A DNA stretch of 64,000 nucleotides from Acetobacterium sp. (lineage in GTDB: Bacteria; Bacillota; Clostridia; Eubacteriales; Eubacteriaceae): NCBI RefSeq assembly GCF_030652775.1, contig NZ_JAUSPS010000052.1, positions 1-64,000 of the forward strand, read 5' to 3'. The position numbers and the translations under genes were made by a program. Below, piece after piece: positions 18,286 through 27,962 of this stretch. The number at the start of each line of letters is the position of its first letter. The stretch's first letter is position 1. The notes under the pieces were generated by a model, which saw nothing but the letters and a program-made list of their open reading frames with translations, was not told where the DNA came from and made no database searches.

Positions 18286-20007
18286 ATGAAACGGATTTTT
18301 ACAGAATACTTAAAGCCATTTTATGGCCGAATGGCCTTTGGGGTTTTCTTTAAATTTACCGGCTCGATCATGGATTTAATTATTCCCTCGATTCTTGCTT
18401 ATATTATTGACAATGTGATTCCCCTAAATGAAACCGCCCCAATTTTCTATTGGGGCGGCGTTATGGCGGCATGTGCCAGTCTGGGAATGATTTTTAATAT
18501 TATTGCCAACCGCATGGCGGCGAGAGTAGCCAGCGATGTGACCGAGGTCATCCGTCATGATTTGTTTGCCAAGGTGATGTATTTTTCCAGCCATCAAATG
18601 GATACGCTGACCAAGCCATCGCTGATTTCCCGGTTAACATCCGATACTTATATTATTCACCTGATCATCATCCGCATTCAAAGGCTGGGAGTTCGGGCTC
18701 CAATTATGCTTTTTGGCGGCATCATTATCACCATGACCCTGGATCCGCTTTTGGCAACCGTGATGATTGCAATTATGCCCATCATGGCGGTGATTATTAT
18801 GTGGGTTTCTAAAAAAAGCATGCCGATTTTTGCCGGACTGCAACAGACTGTTGACAGTTTTGTTCGGCTCGTCAGAGAGGATATCAATGGGATCCGGGTA
18901 ATTAAGGCGTTATCAAAAACTGATTATGAGAAAAGGCGGTTTGATGCTATCAATACCGATGTAGTCAATCGGGAGAAAAAAGCCCGGATGACAGTAGCGG
19001 TGATTTCGCCGGCCATGAATATCTGTCTGAATCTGGGTTTGGTCGGAGTAGTGGTGGTTGGAGCCTATGGTGTCAACAATGGGACATCGGAAGTGGGGAT
19101 TATTCTGGCTTTTATGACTTACTTTACCATCATTCTCCATGCCGTTTTGGCTATTTCCAGGATGTTTGAGATGTGGCCGAAAGCCACGGCATCGGCAGAT
19201 CGGATCATGCAAGTGCTGGAATCGGTGGATCGATTGGAAATACAGGAATTAAAAGCAGCAATGGACAATGAGCGCAGCGATACCGCTTTAGAATTCCGCC
19301 ATGTCACCTTTTCCTATAATAAAGAAGACCCCGATTTGAGCAACATTTCGTTTGCGTTGAAAAAGGGTGAAACCCTGGGGATCATTGGTGAAACCGGCGC
19401 AGGGAAAACGACGTTGTTAAATTTACTGATGCGACTTTATGATGCGGACAAGGGGACGATCACCATTGATGGTCGTGATATCAGATCCCTGGATCCCCGG
19501 GAATTGCATAAAAAGTTTGGGGTGGCCTTTCAAAATGATATGATTTTTGAAGCCACCATTGAGGAAAATATTGATCTGGGCAGAAATCTGTCCCAAGAGG
19601 CCATTGCGGCGGCGATTGACTGTGCCGGCGCCAAAGGATTTGTGGATGAAAAATCTGCTAAATCTGCGGAGCAGCTGACCATTAAAGGGGCCAACCTCAG
19701 CGGAGGTCAAAAACAGCGGATCCTGATTGCCAGGGCGCTGGCTTCCCGCCCGGAAATACTGGTGCTCGATGACACCTCCAGTGCCCTCGACTATAAAACG
19801 GATGCGACCTTTCGTAAAGCGATTAAAGAAAATTTTGACAAGACCACCATTGTCATTGTAGCACAGCGGGTGAGCTCGATCAGGCATGCCGATCACATAC
19901 TGGTGCTTGAAAATGGAGTCGTTATTGGTTTAGGCAAGCACAAGCACTTGCTCAAGACCTGCGAAGTCTACCGGGAAATCAGCCATTCCCAGATGGGGGT
20001 ATCCTGA
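18286..20007 (+). CDS. ABC exporter half-transporter, subunit 1
   Basis: Type IV ABC exporter of 573 residues: six membrane helices (about 15-300), then an ATPase domain with Walker A GETGAGKTT, signature LSGGQKQR and Walker B ILVLDDTSSAL. The Walker B motif ends in Asp (LDD) where the catalytic Glu is usual, so this is the degenerate site of a heterodimer. The next gene, one base downstream, carries the canonical LDEATS. Substrate unknown; drug- or lipid-type export is common in the family. RBS GGAGG precedes the ATG. Confidence 0.92.
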   Translation: MKRIFTEYLKPFYGRMAFGVFFKFTGSIMDLIIPSILAYIIDNVIPLNETAPIFYWGGVMAACASLGMIFNIIANRMAARVASDVTEVIRHDLFAKVMYFSSHQMDTLTKPSLISRLTSDTYIIHLIIIRIQRLGVRAPIMLFGGIIITMTLDPLLATVMIAIMPIMAVIIMWVSKKSMPIFAGLQQTVDSFVRLVREDINGIRVIKALSKTDYEKRRFDAINTDVVNREKKARMTVAVISPAMNICLNLGLVGVVVVGAYGVNNGTSEVGIILAFMTYFTIILHAVLAISRMFEMWPKATASADRIMQVLESVDRLEIQELKAAMDNERSDTALEFRHVTFSYNKEDPDLSNISFALKKGETLGIIGETGAGKTTLLNLLMRLYDADKGTITIDGRDIRSLDPRELHKKFGVAFQNDMIFEATIEENIDLGRNLSQEAIAAAIDCAGAKGFVDEKSAKSAEQLTIKGANLSGGQKQRILIARALASRPEILVLDDTSSALDYKTDATFRKAIKENFDKTTIVIVAQRVSSIRHADHILVLENGVVIGLGKHKHLLKTCEVYREISHSQMGVS

Positions 20008-20008
20008 G

Positions 20009-21775
20009 ATGCGACGATCACAAAAATTTGAAAAACCGCAAAACCGGAAAGGCACGCTTCGTCAATTGGGCGGCTATCTGATGCGCTATAAATGGCGATT
20101 GTTTGCGGCCATTGTTTTAACGATCGGCAGCAACCTCCTGGCATTGGTGGGTCCATTGCTTTCTGGTTACGCCATTGATGCCATTGAACTGGGAACCGGC
20201 CAGGTCAATTTTTCACAGGTGTTTTATTATGCCTGCTGGATGGTTGCTTTTTATATTGGTTCAGCCGGGTTGAGCTATGTTCTGGAAGTGCTGATGATTC
20301 GGGTGAGCCGGCAGGTTACCTATGCCATGCGCAAGGATGTGTTTAATAAACTGCTGGATTTGCCCGTGGGGTATTTTGATGTGCACCAGACCGGCGATAT
20401 CATCAGCCGGATTACCTACGATGTTGATACCGTCAACAGTTCAATTTCCAGTGACCTGATCCAGGTATCCTCGGCAGTGATCACGGTACTGGGCTCATTT
20501 TTGATGATGCTGACGATCTCGCCCAAACTGGTGCTTATTTTTGCGTTTACCGTACCGGCATCGATTTTGATGTCCCGCTATCTGGTTAAAAAGACCCGTC
20601 CGCTTTTTAGTCGGCGCTCTCGAAAACTGGGAGAACTCAATGGTTTTGTGGAAGAAATGGTGTCGGGCCAAAAAACCCTGAAAATTTATGATCAGGAAGA
20701 AAATACGATTGGCAGCTTTAATATCAAGAATAAAGAGGCGGTGGATGCCTATTATCAAGCCGAATATTATGGCAGTATGATTTTTCCGACGATTAACTTT
20801 ATTAACAATATGTCGCTGGCCTGCATCAGTGTCTTTGGGGCGCTGTTATATTTGGCGGGATCGATGTCGATCGGGCAGATTTCCTCCTTTGTGCTGTACT
20901 CAAGAAAGTTCTCCGGGCCGATTAATGAAATGGCCAATATCATGAACGATCTGCAATCCTCTCTGGCGGCGGCTGAGCGGGTCTTCGCCTTGCTGAATGA
21001 ATTGTCTGAGGCTAAAGATACTGAAAAGATGATGGAGCTGACCAATGTGAATGGTGATATCGTTCTGGAAAATGTCCGGTTTAGCTATGATGCTAATCAG
21101 GTGATCATTGAAAACCTCAGTCTGCAGGTTGAGGCGGGCAAGCTGATTGCCATTGTCGGTCCCACTGGTGCTGGAAAAACAACCATTATTAATCTGCTGA
21201 TGCGCTTTTACGATACCGACGCCGGGAATATTTATATTGATGGCAATGATGTTCAAGAGCTGACCCGGGATAGCCTGAGAAAGTCCTTTGCCATGGTTCT
21301 TCAGGATACCTGGATTTTTCATGGCAGTGTCTATGAGAATTTGACCTATGGAAGAGAAAATGTCACCATGGAAGAGGTGGTGCAGGCGGCCAAGGCAGCT
21401 CGAATCCATTCCTTTATTGAGCATCTGCCCCATGGCTATGAAACCATCTTAAAAGGTGAAGGGACCAATATTTCCAAAGGTCAGAAGCAGCTCTTAACCA
21501 TTGCCCGGGCGATGCTGTTAGATGCCAAAATGCTGATCCTCGATGAAGCCACCTCCAATGTGGATACCCGTACGGAGAAAAAGATCCAGGCGGCCATGCG
21601 TCAGTTGATGAAAGATAAAACCTGTTTTGTCATCGCCCACCGGCTTTCCACCATTCAGAACGCCGATTTGATTCTGGTGGTGGAACGGGGGAATGTGGTG
21701 GAACAGGGAACCCATGAGGAACTGATGGAAAACGGTGGCAGTTACTGGCAGATGTATCAGGCGCAGTTTGAGTGA
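20009..21775 (+). CDS. ABC exporter half-transporter, subunit 2
   Basis: 588 residues, with six membrane helices after a basic N-terminal tail and an ATPase domain with Walker A GPTGAGKTT, Walker B MLILDEATSNVDTR and the H-loop AHRLST. Its signature is altered (NISKGQKQL in place of LSGGQ). Together with subunit 1 (LSGGQ intact, Walker B Glu missing) it should form one heterodimer with one working and one degenerate ATP site, as in BmrCD/TM287-288-type exporters. The genes are separated by one base. Confidence 0.92.
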   Translation: MRRSQKFEKPQNRKGTLRQLGGYLMRYKWRLFAAIVLTIGSNLLALVGPLLSGYAIDAIELGTGQVNFSQVFYYACWMVAFYIGSAGLSYVLEVLMIRVSRQVTYAMRKDVFNKLLDLPVGYFDVHQTGDIISRITYDVDTVNSSISSDLIQVSSAVITVLGSFLMMLTISPKLVLIFAFTVPASILMSRYLVKKTRPLFSRRSRKLGELNGFVEEMVSGQKTLKIYDQEENTIGSFNIKNKEAVDAYYQAEYYGSMIFPTINFINNMSLACISVFGALLYLAGSMSIGQISSFVLYSRKFSGPINEMANIMNDLQSSLAAAERVFALLNELSEAKDTEKMMELTNVNGDIVLENVRFSYDANQVIIENLSLQVEAGKLIAIVGPTGAGKTTIINLLMRFYDTDAGNIYIDGNDVQELTRDSLRKSFAMVLQDTWIFHGSVYENLTYGRENVTMEEVVQAAKAARIHSFIEHLPHGYETILKGEGTNISKGQKQLLTIARAMLLDAKMLILDEATSNVDTRTEKKIQAAMRQLMKDKTCFVIAHRLSTIQNADLILVVERGNVVEQGTHEELMENGGSYWQMYQAQFE

Positions 21776-21895
21776 GGTGCTTGACAGTGATCGGGCGGCC
21801 GTTCTTGGTTAAAGATACCGACATCATTGATAACCGTTTGAACAAAATAAAACGACAAAAACGATTATATTTCGATAAAACGAAATAAATAAACA

Positions 21896-22072
21896 AAAAT
21901 CGTCTATAAATATTTGCTTGCAGATGAAAGCGTTGTTGATCGAGAGTTTGGCGCATATGAATCGGTTAAGGATAATTATCCCAAATATGTATTGTCTTTA
22001 GACAAGTTTGATTTTTCAAGGAATGAAATAAAGCATCTTAATATTATTGATTTTCTGTTGGATGAGGCTTAA
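21896..22072 (+). pseudogene. 3' remnant of an AAA ATPase (DUF4143-type) gene, copy 1
   Basis: An open frame without a start encodes about 58 residues that end in KYVLSLDKFDFSRNEIKHL followed by NIIDFLL, the C-terminal signature of the DUF4143 AAA-ATPase family. The N-terminal 350 or so residues of such a protein are absent. The last 100 nt and the sequence beyond it are repeated at 38242-38441. Confidence 0.75.
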
Positions 22073-22206
22073 AGAAACTGTACTTGATGCTAGCTTATAT
22101 AGCAAGAGTAAATCTGTATAAAAAGCAATTACACAAAACTCATATATACGTTCATACATTGAAAGTTTATTTAAAGTAGTTATTAAAAAACACGTATATA
22201 CAACTA

Positions 22207-22235
22207 TTGACAAGTATAGATATATATAGTATCAT
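22207..22235 (+). promoter_or_regulatory. Promoter of importer operon A
   Basis: TTGACA (22207-22212), 17-bp spacer, TATCAT (22230-22235). The same promoter in the same setting is found before operon C at 38413-38441. The transcript should start near 22242. Confidence 0.8.
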
Positions 22236-22241
22236 ATTGAA

Positions 22242-22352
22242 GATTCGCAGATAGGCAACGATTACACTGCGAACAAAAATTGAATACGTATAATTTAGCC
22301 GTGAAGGTTGATCACCCCGCAGTAGTGGGGATCAATTTTCACGGTTTTTTTT
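22242..22352 (+). ncRNA. Structured leader A with attenuator-like hairpin
   Basis: A 5' stem TTCGCAG...CTGCGAA (22244-22273) is followed by a 46-nt hairpin (22299-22344) and eight T. The hairpin has 14-nt arms CCGTGAAGGTTGAT / ATCAATTTTCACGG around an 18-nt self-pairing centre. Leaders B and C share its arms and length but not its centre. It lies about 100 nt before the binding-protein gene and behind a strong promoter, so it is placed to abort transcription of the operon. No known riboswitch class is recognised. Confidence 0.65.
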
Positions 22353-22453
22353 GCAAAAAATTGTGTAGGAGGATTGTTTATTAGAGAATTGCATAATGTT
22401 GTCAAGTGGGTGAAGTTTAAAAAACAAAAAATGTTGAAAATTTGAGGAGTAAT

Positions 22454-24013
22454 ATGAAGTTTGGAATGAAAAGTTTATTGTGTTTTTGTCTGGCTGCTTT
22501 GATGATGGTTGGTTTTGTTGGCTGTAGCAACGTTGGGGCAAGTAGTAAGACCGAACAAACAGAACTGAAGGTTGCCTATGGTAAAGATACCGGAGTTGCT
22601 TCAGAAAAAGGAAATGGTGACATGCTGTTGACCATTTTTGCTGGTGAACGGCTGGTTGAGGTTGTCGACGGCGAGGTAGTACCGAGCATTGCCGAGAGCT
22701 GGGAAGTAAAAGATTCAGGCAAGACTATTTCGTTTAAAATAAAAGAGGGTTTGAAATTTTCTGATGGCAGCGATTTAACGGCGAAAGATGTTAAATTAAA
22801 ATTCGATCGGAACATTGCAACCAAAAATACGAGCTGGACTGAAGTTGATCGCATTGAAAAAATTGAAGTAGCGGATGATTATACCATCAATTTTTATTAT
22901 AAGGATGGCATGGATGGCTATGTTGCGCTGGCAGGATTTGCGGAATATGGAAACACCATTGTTAGTCCAAACTCGTTTCAAACACCGGGAGATCCCACAA
23001 CACCAATGGTAAAATTCATTGGATCTGGACCATGGAAGGTTGCCGATTATGTAAAAGACCAATACACAACCTTTGTCCCCAATGAAAATTATTCAGGCGA
23101 TCCGGTGAAACTTGAAAAAATTACGGTCAGCATGATCAAAGATGACGAAGCCAGAGTATTGGCAATTCAATCTGGCGATGTGGATGCCGTTGTTGACTAT
23201 TACCATGGTGGTTCTGCCTATACCCCAAGAAACCTGTTGAGCTCACTCAAAGAAGAAGGTTTTCAGGTGTTGAAGCAGGAAATGCCGATGACAACAGTAT
23301 TGGCATTTAACTATACAAACAACGAAGCATGGAAGAATCTTAAACTGAGACAAGCTCTGAATTATGCTATCAATAAAGATGAGATATCTGGGCTGTTTGA
23401 TGGCTGGATCAGTCCGGCAAATGACGCTTACTTCTCGGACTGCTCACCCTATACTACGGCACTTGGCAAACAAAGCTACAAATACAACCCGGAAAAAGCG
23501 AAGAGCTTATTAACAGAAGCTGGAATAACTGGTTTTTCTCCCAAGATGATCGTCAATAGCGAAAATGCTGATGAAGTAAAATTAGCGGAATTACTACAGT
23601 CGATGTTAAAGGAATCCGATATCAATCTTCAACTGGATGTGATGGATGCAACAAAATATGCCGAAGTCAAGAAAACGGCTGACTGGGATCTATGCTCTTA
23701 TTATATCGGCGGACCAGAGCGACGGATTTACTCAAGAAATGAAGGCAGATTTGACAAGACCGCTCCCGAGTTCGGTAGTTCTGGCTGTTTCACATCCGAC
23801 ACAATTGCGGCCTCTGTTCAAAAGGCAGTCGATCCATTTGATGAAAAAGAACGAAAAGCTGGTTTTAAAGAGTTTTATGCGGCAATCGATGCTGAAACTG
23901 CCTGTGTGCCTCTTTACTATGATGCCGTATTTGTTGTCGCCAATGAAGGCGTCGAAGGGGTTGAATTTATCGGGTCAGAACCACGATTTGATCAGGTAAC
24001 TTATAAAAAATAA
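22454..24013 (+). CDS. Operon A: Opp/Nik-family substrate-binding lipoprotein
   Basis: Extracellular lipoprotein with a signal peptide ending in the lipobox FVGC (about residue 22 of the ATG form). The mature part is a class II SBP_bac_5 protein: ERLVEVVDGEVVPSIAESW at the N-lobe, GLKFSDGSDLTAKDVK, and GSGPWKVADY, as in NikA and DppA. Length of 519 residues is normal. I use ATG 22454, four bases after GAGGAG; a TTG at 22442 overlaps that RBS. It resembles nickel/peptide binding proteins, but the ligand is unknown. A hairpin follows it, which should favour higher expression of this gene over the permeases. Confidence 0.9.
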   Translation: MKFGMKSLLCFCLAALMMVGFVGCSNVGASSKTEQTELKVAYGKDTGVASEKGNGDMLLTIFAGERLVEVVDGEVVPSIAESWEVKDSGKTISFKIKEGLKFSDGSDLTAKDVKLKFDRNIATKNTSWTEVDRIEKIEVADDYTINFYYKDGMDGYVALAGFAEYGNTIVSPNSFQTPGDPTTPMVKFIGSGPWKVADYVKDQYTTFVPNENYSGDPVKLEKITVSMIKDDEARVLAIQSGDVDAVVDYYHGGSAYTPRNLLSSLKEEGFQVLKQEMPMTTVLAFNYTNNEAWKNLKLRQALNYAINKDEISGLFDGWISPANDAYFSDCSPYTTALGKQSYKYNPEKAKSLLTEAGITGFSPKMIVNSENADEVKLAELLQSMLKESDINLQLDVMDATKYAEVKKTADWDLCSYYIGGPERRIYSRNEGRFDKTAPEFGSSGCFTSDTIAASVQKAVDPFDEKERKAGFKEFYAAIDAETACVPLYYDAVFVVANEGVEGVEFIGSEPRFDQVTYKK

Positions 24014-24023
24014 TTAAAATTTT

Positions 24024-24065
24024 GTAGGCAACCTCAGATACACGAAGGTATTTGAGGTTGCCTGC
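24024..24065 (+). promoter_or_regulatory. Intercistronic hairpin after binding protein A
   Basis: GGCAACCTCA pairs with TGAGGTTGCC with an inner ATAC/GTAT pairing. There is no T-run, so it is more likely a mRNA-stabilising or partial-stop element than a full terminator. Equivalent hairpins lie at the same place in operons B and C. Confidence 0.7.
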
Positions 24066-24208
24066 GAATCAGGTGAAAAGTCAAGACCCAGTAATCAATT
24101 CTATTTACTTTAATAGTTATTGAGTTTAGTGGTTAGAAAATCAAAAAAATAATTACTTAATGGCTTATTATATGCAAGCAGTGCATTTCAACTGCAAGAG
24201 GTGAAGGA

Positions 24209-25165
24209 TTGATAAAGTACATTTTCAGGAGATTAATCTACTTAATACCGGTGATGATCATAACATCATTTATCGCCTATATGTTAGTATATCTGTCGCC
24301 GAGTTCACCAGCACAGATTATTCTAAAAGCGCGCTATACATCGGAACCGACCCAAGAACAAGTAGAAGATTTTAATGAAGAGTATGGTTTTGACAAACCC
24401 ATACTGGTTCAATATACAAGCTGGTTAAATAAAGCAATGCACGGTGATTTGGGGAAATCATTAACGGATGGATCAGATGTTCTGGAAGATTTCATCTACA
24501 GTTTTATAGCAAGTGCAAAATTGTATTTTTCCAGTCAACTATTAGCGTTACTAATTGCTTTGCCAATTGGTGTGTATTCAGCATTTAAGGCTAATTCATT
24601 GTTTGACCGGTTCAGCCGGGCTTATTCACTGGTTGGTATATCCCTTCCTGACTTTTGGTTGGGGATGGTGCTGGTCTATATTTTTTCAATTATGCTTAAT
24701 ATTCTGCCCTCATTTGGTTATACTTCACCCAAAAACTTAATTTTACCGATGCTGGCACTGGGACTATCCAGTTCATTCTCCTTGATCAGGCTGGTGCGAA
24801 CCAGTGTGCTGGAAGTGCTGCATTTGAATTACATCAGAACAGCAAGGTCAAAAGGGTTAGGTGAAGGGCAGATCATGATGAAACATGCTCTCAGAAACGC
24901 AATGATTCCAATTGTCACGGTACTGGGAATTCATTTAACCCATTTTATTGGGGGCGCAGTGGCCATTGAATCCATGTTTGCCTGGCCGGGACTTGGAAAT
25001 TTTTTTGCAAAAGCAGCGAGCAGCCAGGATATCCCGGTGATTCAGGGGTTTGTATTATTAAGTGCGATTTTCTTTATTATAGCAAATTTGATTATTGATA
25101 TTATCTGTAAACAACTGGATCCAAGAATCGATTTTCATAATGAAAGTGGAAAAAACAATGGGTAA
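24209..25165 (+). CDS. Operon A: Opp/Nik-type permease 1
   Basis: Integral membrane subunit of 318 residues with six helices, of the DppB/NikB type. N-terminal FRRLIYLIPVMIITSFIAY and the conserved cytoplasmic EAA-like loop RTARSKGLGEGQIMMKHALRNA (residues about 210-230) are seen. The start is TTG 24209, directly after GAGGTGAAGGA. It forms the translocation channel with the next gene, which it overlaps by 26 bases. Confidence 0.92.
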   Translation: MIKYIFRRLIYLIPVMIITSFIAYMLVYLSPSSPAQIILKARYTSEPTQEQVEDFNEEYGFDKPILVQYTSWLNKAMHGDLGKSLTDGSDVLEDFIYSFIASAKLYFSSQLLALLIALPIGVYSAFKANSLFDRFSRAYSLVGISLPDFWLGMVLVYIFSIMLNILPSFGYTSPKNLILPMLALGLSSSFSLIRLVRTSVLEVLHLNYIRTARSKGLGEGQIMMKHALRNAMIPIVTVLGIHLTHFIGGAVAIESMFAWPGLGNFFAKAASSQDIPVIQGFVLLSAIFFIIANLIIDIICKQLDPRIDFHNESGKNNG

Positions 25166-25973
25166 TAATTTAAAAACAGGGCTAGTTTTGATTTTTGTGC
25201 TGGCAGCAATTGTCTTTGCCGGACCATTAATCGCGCCGTATGATCCCTTTGAGGTTGATATGAGCGTCAGATTGCAGGGGATTAGTTTAGCCCACATCAT
25301 GGGCACCGACCAATTAGGCCGAGATCTATTCAGTCGCTTGATTTATGCAACCGGCACATCGGTAAAGATATCGCTGGTTGTGGTTGCGGCTTCAATGACT
25401 ATTGGCTTTATTTTTGGTAGTGTGGCAGCCTTTTTAGGCGGGGCAGTGGATGAATTCTTAATGCGGATTATTGACGTATTCATGGCCTTTCCGACCAAGA
25501 TATTCACCATTGCTATTGCCGGAGTCTTAGGTGCATCGGCCTTTAATATTACTCTGGCCTTAATCTTCACTTCATGGGCATCCTATGCCAGAATGGTTCG
25601 GGGGTGCGTACTAACCGCCAAGCAATTGCCATTTATTGATGCATCAGTTGCACTGGGGGCTAATCGCCGCTATACAATTGTTAAGCATGTCCTGCCCAGT
25701 GTTTTTCAGCCGCTGTCAACCTTTGCCTTTCAACGAATCGCCCATACCATGATGATGATTGTAGGGCTTAGCTTTATTGGACTCGGTGTCCAACCGCCAA
25801 CCCCGGAACTGGGTGCGATGATTAATGAGTCGAAGAATTTCATGACCACGGCTCCGCATCTGTTTGTTTTTCCGGGGCTATTAATCAGCTATGTGGTATT
25901 CAGCTTCAATATTTTAGATGACAGTTTGAGGGATTACTGGGATCCGCGAATAAAAAGTGAGTTGGTGTTATGA
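25140..25973 (+). CDS. Operon A: Opp/Nik-type permease 2
   Basis: DppC/NikC-type permease of about 278 residues, with an N-terminal helix, the HIMGTDQLGRDLFSRL segment characteristic of the family, and the EAA loop ASVALGANRRYTIVKHVLPS. The start is uncertain: ATG 25140 and ATG 25158 both lie inside the 3' end of the previous gene and neither has a strong RBS, which suggests translational coupling. It overlaps the first ATPase gene by four bases (ATGA). Confidence 0.92.
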   Translation: MKVEKTMGNNLKTGLVLIFVLAAIVFAGPLIAPYDPFEVDMSVRLQGISLAHIMGTDQLGRDLFSRLIYATGTSVKISLVVVAASMTIGFIFGSVAAFLGGAVDEFLMRIIDVFMAFPTKIFTIAIAGVLGASAFNITLALIFTSWASYARMVRGCVLTAKQLPFIDASVALGANRRYTIVKHVLPSVFQPLSTFAFQRIAHTMMMIVGLSFIGLGVQPPTPELGAMINESKNFMTTAPHLFVFPGLLISYVVFSFNILDDSLRDYWDPRIKSELVL

Positions 25974-26917
25974 AAAAAGAAAAGCTCTTAGAAGTTGAAC
26001 AATTAAATATTAAATTCACCACCAGTATTGGTGATGTGAATGTCTCGGACAATATCAACTTTACCCTCAATAAAGGGGAGACTTTCTGTATTGTTGGTGA
26101 GAGTGGCTGCGGAAAAAGTGTGGTGGCATTATCATTGACACGCTTGTTGCCGGAGAATGCTGTAATTAACGGTTCGGTAAAATTTGAGGGATTCACGATT
26201 TCAGATCTGGATGATAAGGAATTCGCAAAAATTAGAGGTCAAAAAATTGCCACTATTTTTGAACAGCCGATGAGCTGTATCAATCCGGTTATGCGAATTG
26301 GCGAGCAAATTGCCGAAACCTATCGGGCGAATTTTAAGTGCTCAAAAAAAGAAGCCAAGCTTCAGGCACTTAAAAAACTGGAAGAGGTAAAACTCCCGGC
26401 TAACCGCTATAATGCTTACCCTCATGAGCTTAGTGGGGGGATGCAACAACGGGTGATGATTGCGATTGCGCTGGCCTGCAATCCCCAGCTATTAATTGCC
26501 GACGAGCCCACAACATCCCTCGATGTGACGGTGCAATATCAGATACTGGAATTACTCCAGGAACTTAAAGAAAAATATCATATGACCATTTTGATGATCA
26601 CCCATGATATGGGCGTTGTCCACGATATGGCCGATCGAATTGGGGTAATGTATGCCGGCAACATGATGGAGATTGCAGAAAGGGATGCTTTTTTCAAGCA
26701 GCCGCTTCATCCTTACGCGCAAGAGCTCCTGAACGTCGTCAAGGATCCCTGTCATTACACAATACCAGGTACAGTACCAAATCTGATGGAGATCTTTAGC
26801 GGGTGTCCCTTTGAACCACGGTGTCAGAAAGCAACCGAAATGTGTAAAACCTATAAGCCTGAAAATAGTGTCAGGGATGAAAGAATGGTGAGATGTTTAA
26901 ATGTCATACCTAATTGA
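25970..26917 (+). CDS. Operon A: importer ATPase D subunit
   Basis: OppD/DppD-type ATPase of 315 residues. Walker A GESGCGKS, signature LSGGMQQR, Walker B LLIADEPTTSLD and the C-terminal Cys-rich tail (GCPFEPRCQKATEMC) found in oligopeptide importer ATPases. The GMQQR form of the signature is typical of the D subunit. It drives transport together with the F subunit encoded next, which it overlaps by 17 bases. Confidence 0.93.
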   Translation: MKKEKLLEVEQLNIKFTTSIGDVNVSDNINFTLNKGETFCIVGESGCGKSVVALSLTRLLPENAVINGSVKFEGFTISDLDDKEFAKIRGQKIATIFEQPMSCINPVMRIGEQIAETYRANFKCSKKEAKLQALKKLEEVKLPANRYNAYPHELSGGMQQRVMIAIALACNPQLLIADEPTTSLDVTVQYQILELLQELKEKYHMTILMITHDMGVVHDMADRIGVMYAGNMMEIAERDAFFKQPLHPYAQELLNVVKDPCHYTIPGTVPNLMEIFSGCPFEPRCQKATEMCKTYKPENSVRDERMVRCLNVIPN

Positions 26918-27863
26918 AGCGAAGCATTTGTCGAAAGTTTTCAAGGACAAAGAGTCCACAGTATTCAAAAAAAAAGAAATTATCGCCGTGGATGATGTTT
27001 CATTGACGATTAACCGTGGCGAAAGCGTCGGGATTGTCGGTGAAAGCGGTTGTGGCAAATCGATGCTGGGGAAGATGTTAGTTGGATTGACTTTGCCCAC
27101 AAAAGGAAGTGTGAATTATGATGGCAACGAGATCTCAAAACTACCCTATAGTGAGATAAAAAAACTGCGACCCCGATTGCAGCCGATTTTTCAGGATGCT
27201 GATAGCACCTTGAATCCTAAGTTTACGGTCAAAAAGCTGATCGAAGAACCATTTGTCATTAATGATATTTCAAAAAGCGATGCCAATCAGCGGATTGACG
27301 AATTGCTGTCCTATGTTAATTTGGGGAAAGAGCTTTATGGTCGATACCCCCATGAAATTTCCGGTGGCCAAAGACAACGGCTGGGATTAGCCCGTGCCTT
27401 GTCACTAAAACCGGATTTTATTGTGGCGGATGAACCAGCAGCATCTCTGGACAGTTCGGTTCAGGCCCAAATTCTGCAGTTGTTAAATCAGATGAAATCC
27501 AATCATGGCCTGGGTCTGGTCTATGTTTCGCATAATCTAAGAATCGTCAGTATGATGACCGAAAAGGTCAATGTCATGTATCTGGGCAGCTTTGTGGAAA
27601 CCGGTGATACCCAAGACGTTTTTGATAATCCCGTCCATCCCTATACAAAAATGTTAATTGGTTCAGTTTTAACCATCGATGGCGATAAACGAAAACTGGG
27701 GAAAACCAAGGTATTCGGAGAACCACCAGATCCAAAGAATCGCGCAACGGGCTGCGCATTTCATCCAAGATGTGATTGTTGCACCCAAATCTGTAAAGAA
27801 GAACGGCCCATCCTGAAAAAAGTTGGTGATAAAAACCGCTTTGTGGCCTGTCACAATATGTAA
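26901..27863 (+). CDS. Operon A: importer ATPase F subunit
   Basis: OppF/DppF-type ATPase of 320 residues. Walker A GESGCGKS, signature ISGGQRQRLGLARAL, Walker B FIVADEPAASLD, and a C-terminal GCAFHPRCDCCTQIC with an extra CC pair that may bind a metal or cluster. It overlaps the D-subunit gene and has a GGTGAGATG upstream. Confidence 0.93.
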   Translation: MSYLIEAKHLSKVFKDKESTVFKKKEIIAVDDVSLTINRGESVGIVGESGCGKSMLGKMLVGLTLPTKGSVNYDGNEISKLPYSEIKKLRPRLQPIFQDADSTLNPKFTVKKLIEEPFVINDISKSDANQRIDELLSYVNLGKELYGRYPHEISGGQRQRLGLARALSLKPDFIVADEPAASLDSSVQAQILQLLNQMKSNHGLGLVYVSHNLRIVSMMTEKVNVMYLGSFVETGDTQDVFDNPVHPYTKMLIGSVLTIDGDKRKLGKTKVFGEPPDPKNRATGCAFHPRCDCCTQICKEERPILKKVGDKNRFVACHNM

Positions 27864-27962
27864 ATACTCATAGTATAAGCTAATAACATGAAATACACCG
27901 ATATGTATGGTTGTAATATTCGAAAAATAAATTTGAATAATTAGATAGAGTAGGAGAAAGAA

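Noticed and set aside
22016-22213. Minus-strand frame in the spacer before operon A
   Set aside because: It is antisense to the ATPase remnant and the promoter; low complexity, no RBS.
22299-22344. Assigning the leader hairpins to a known class (NiCo, yybP-ykoY, Moco, T-box, crcB)
   Set aside because: None of the conserved core sequences I remember for these classes is present in any of the three leaders.
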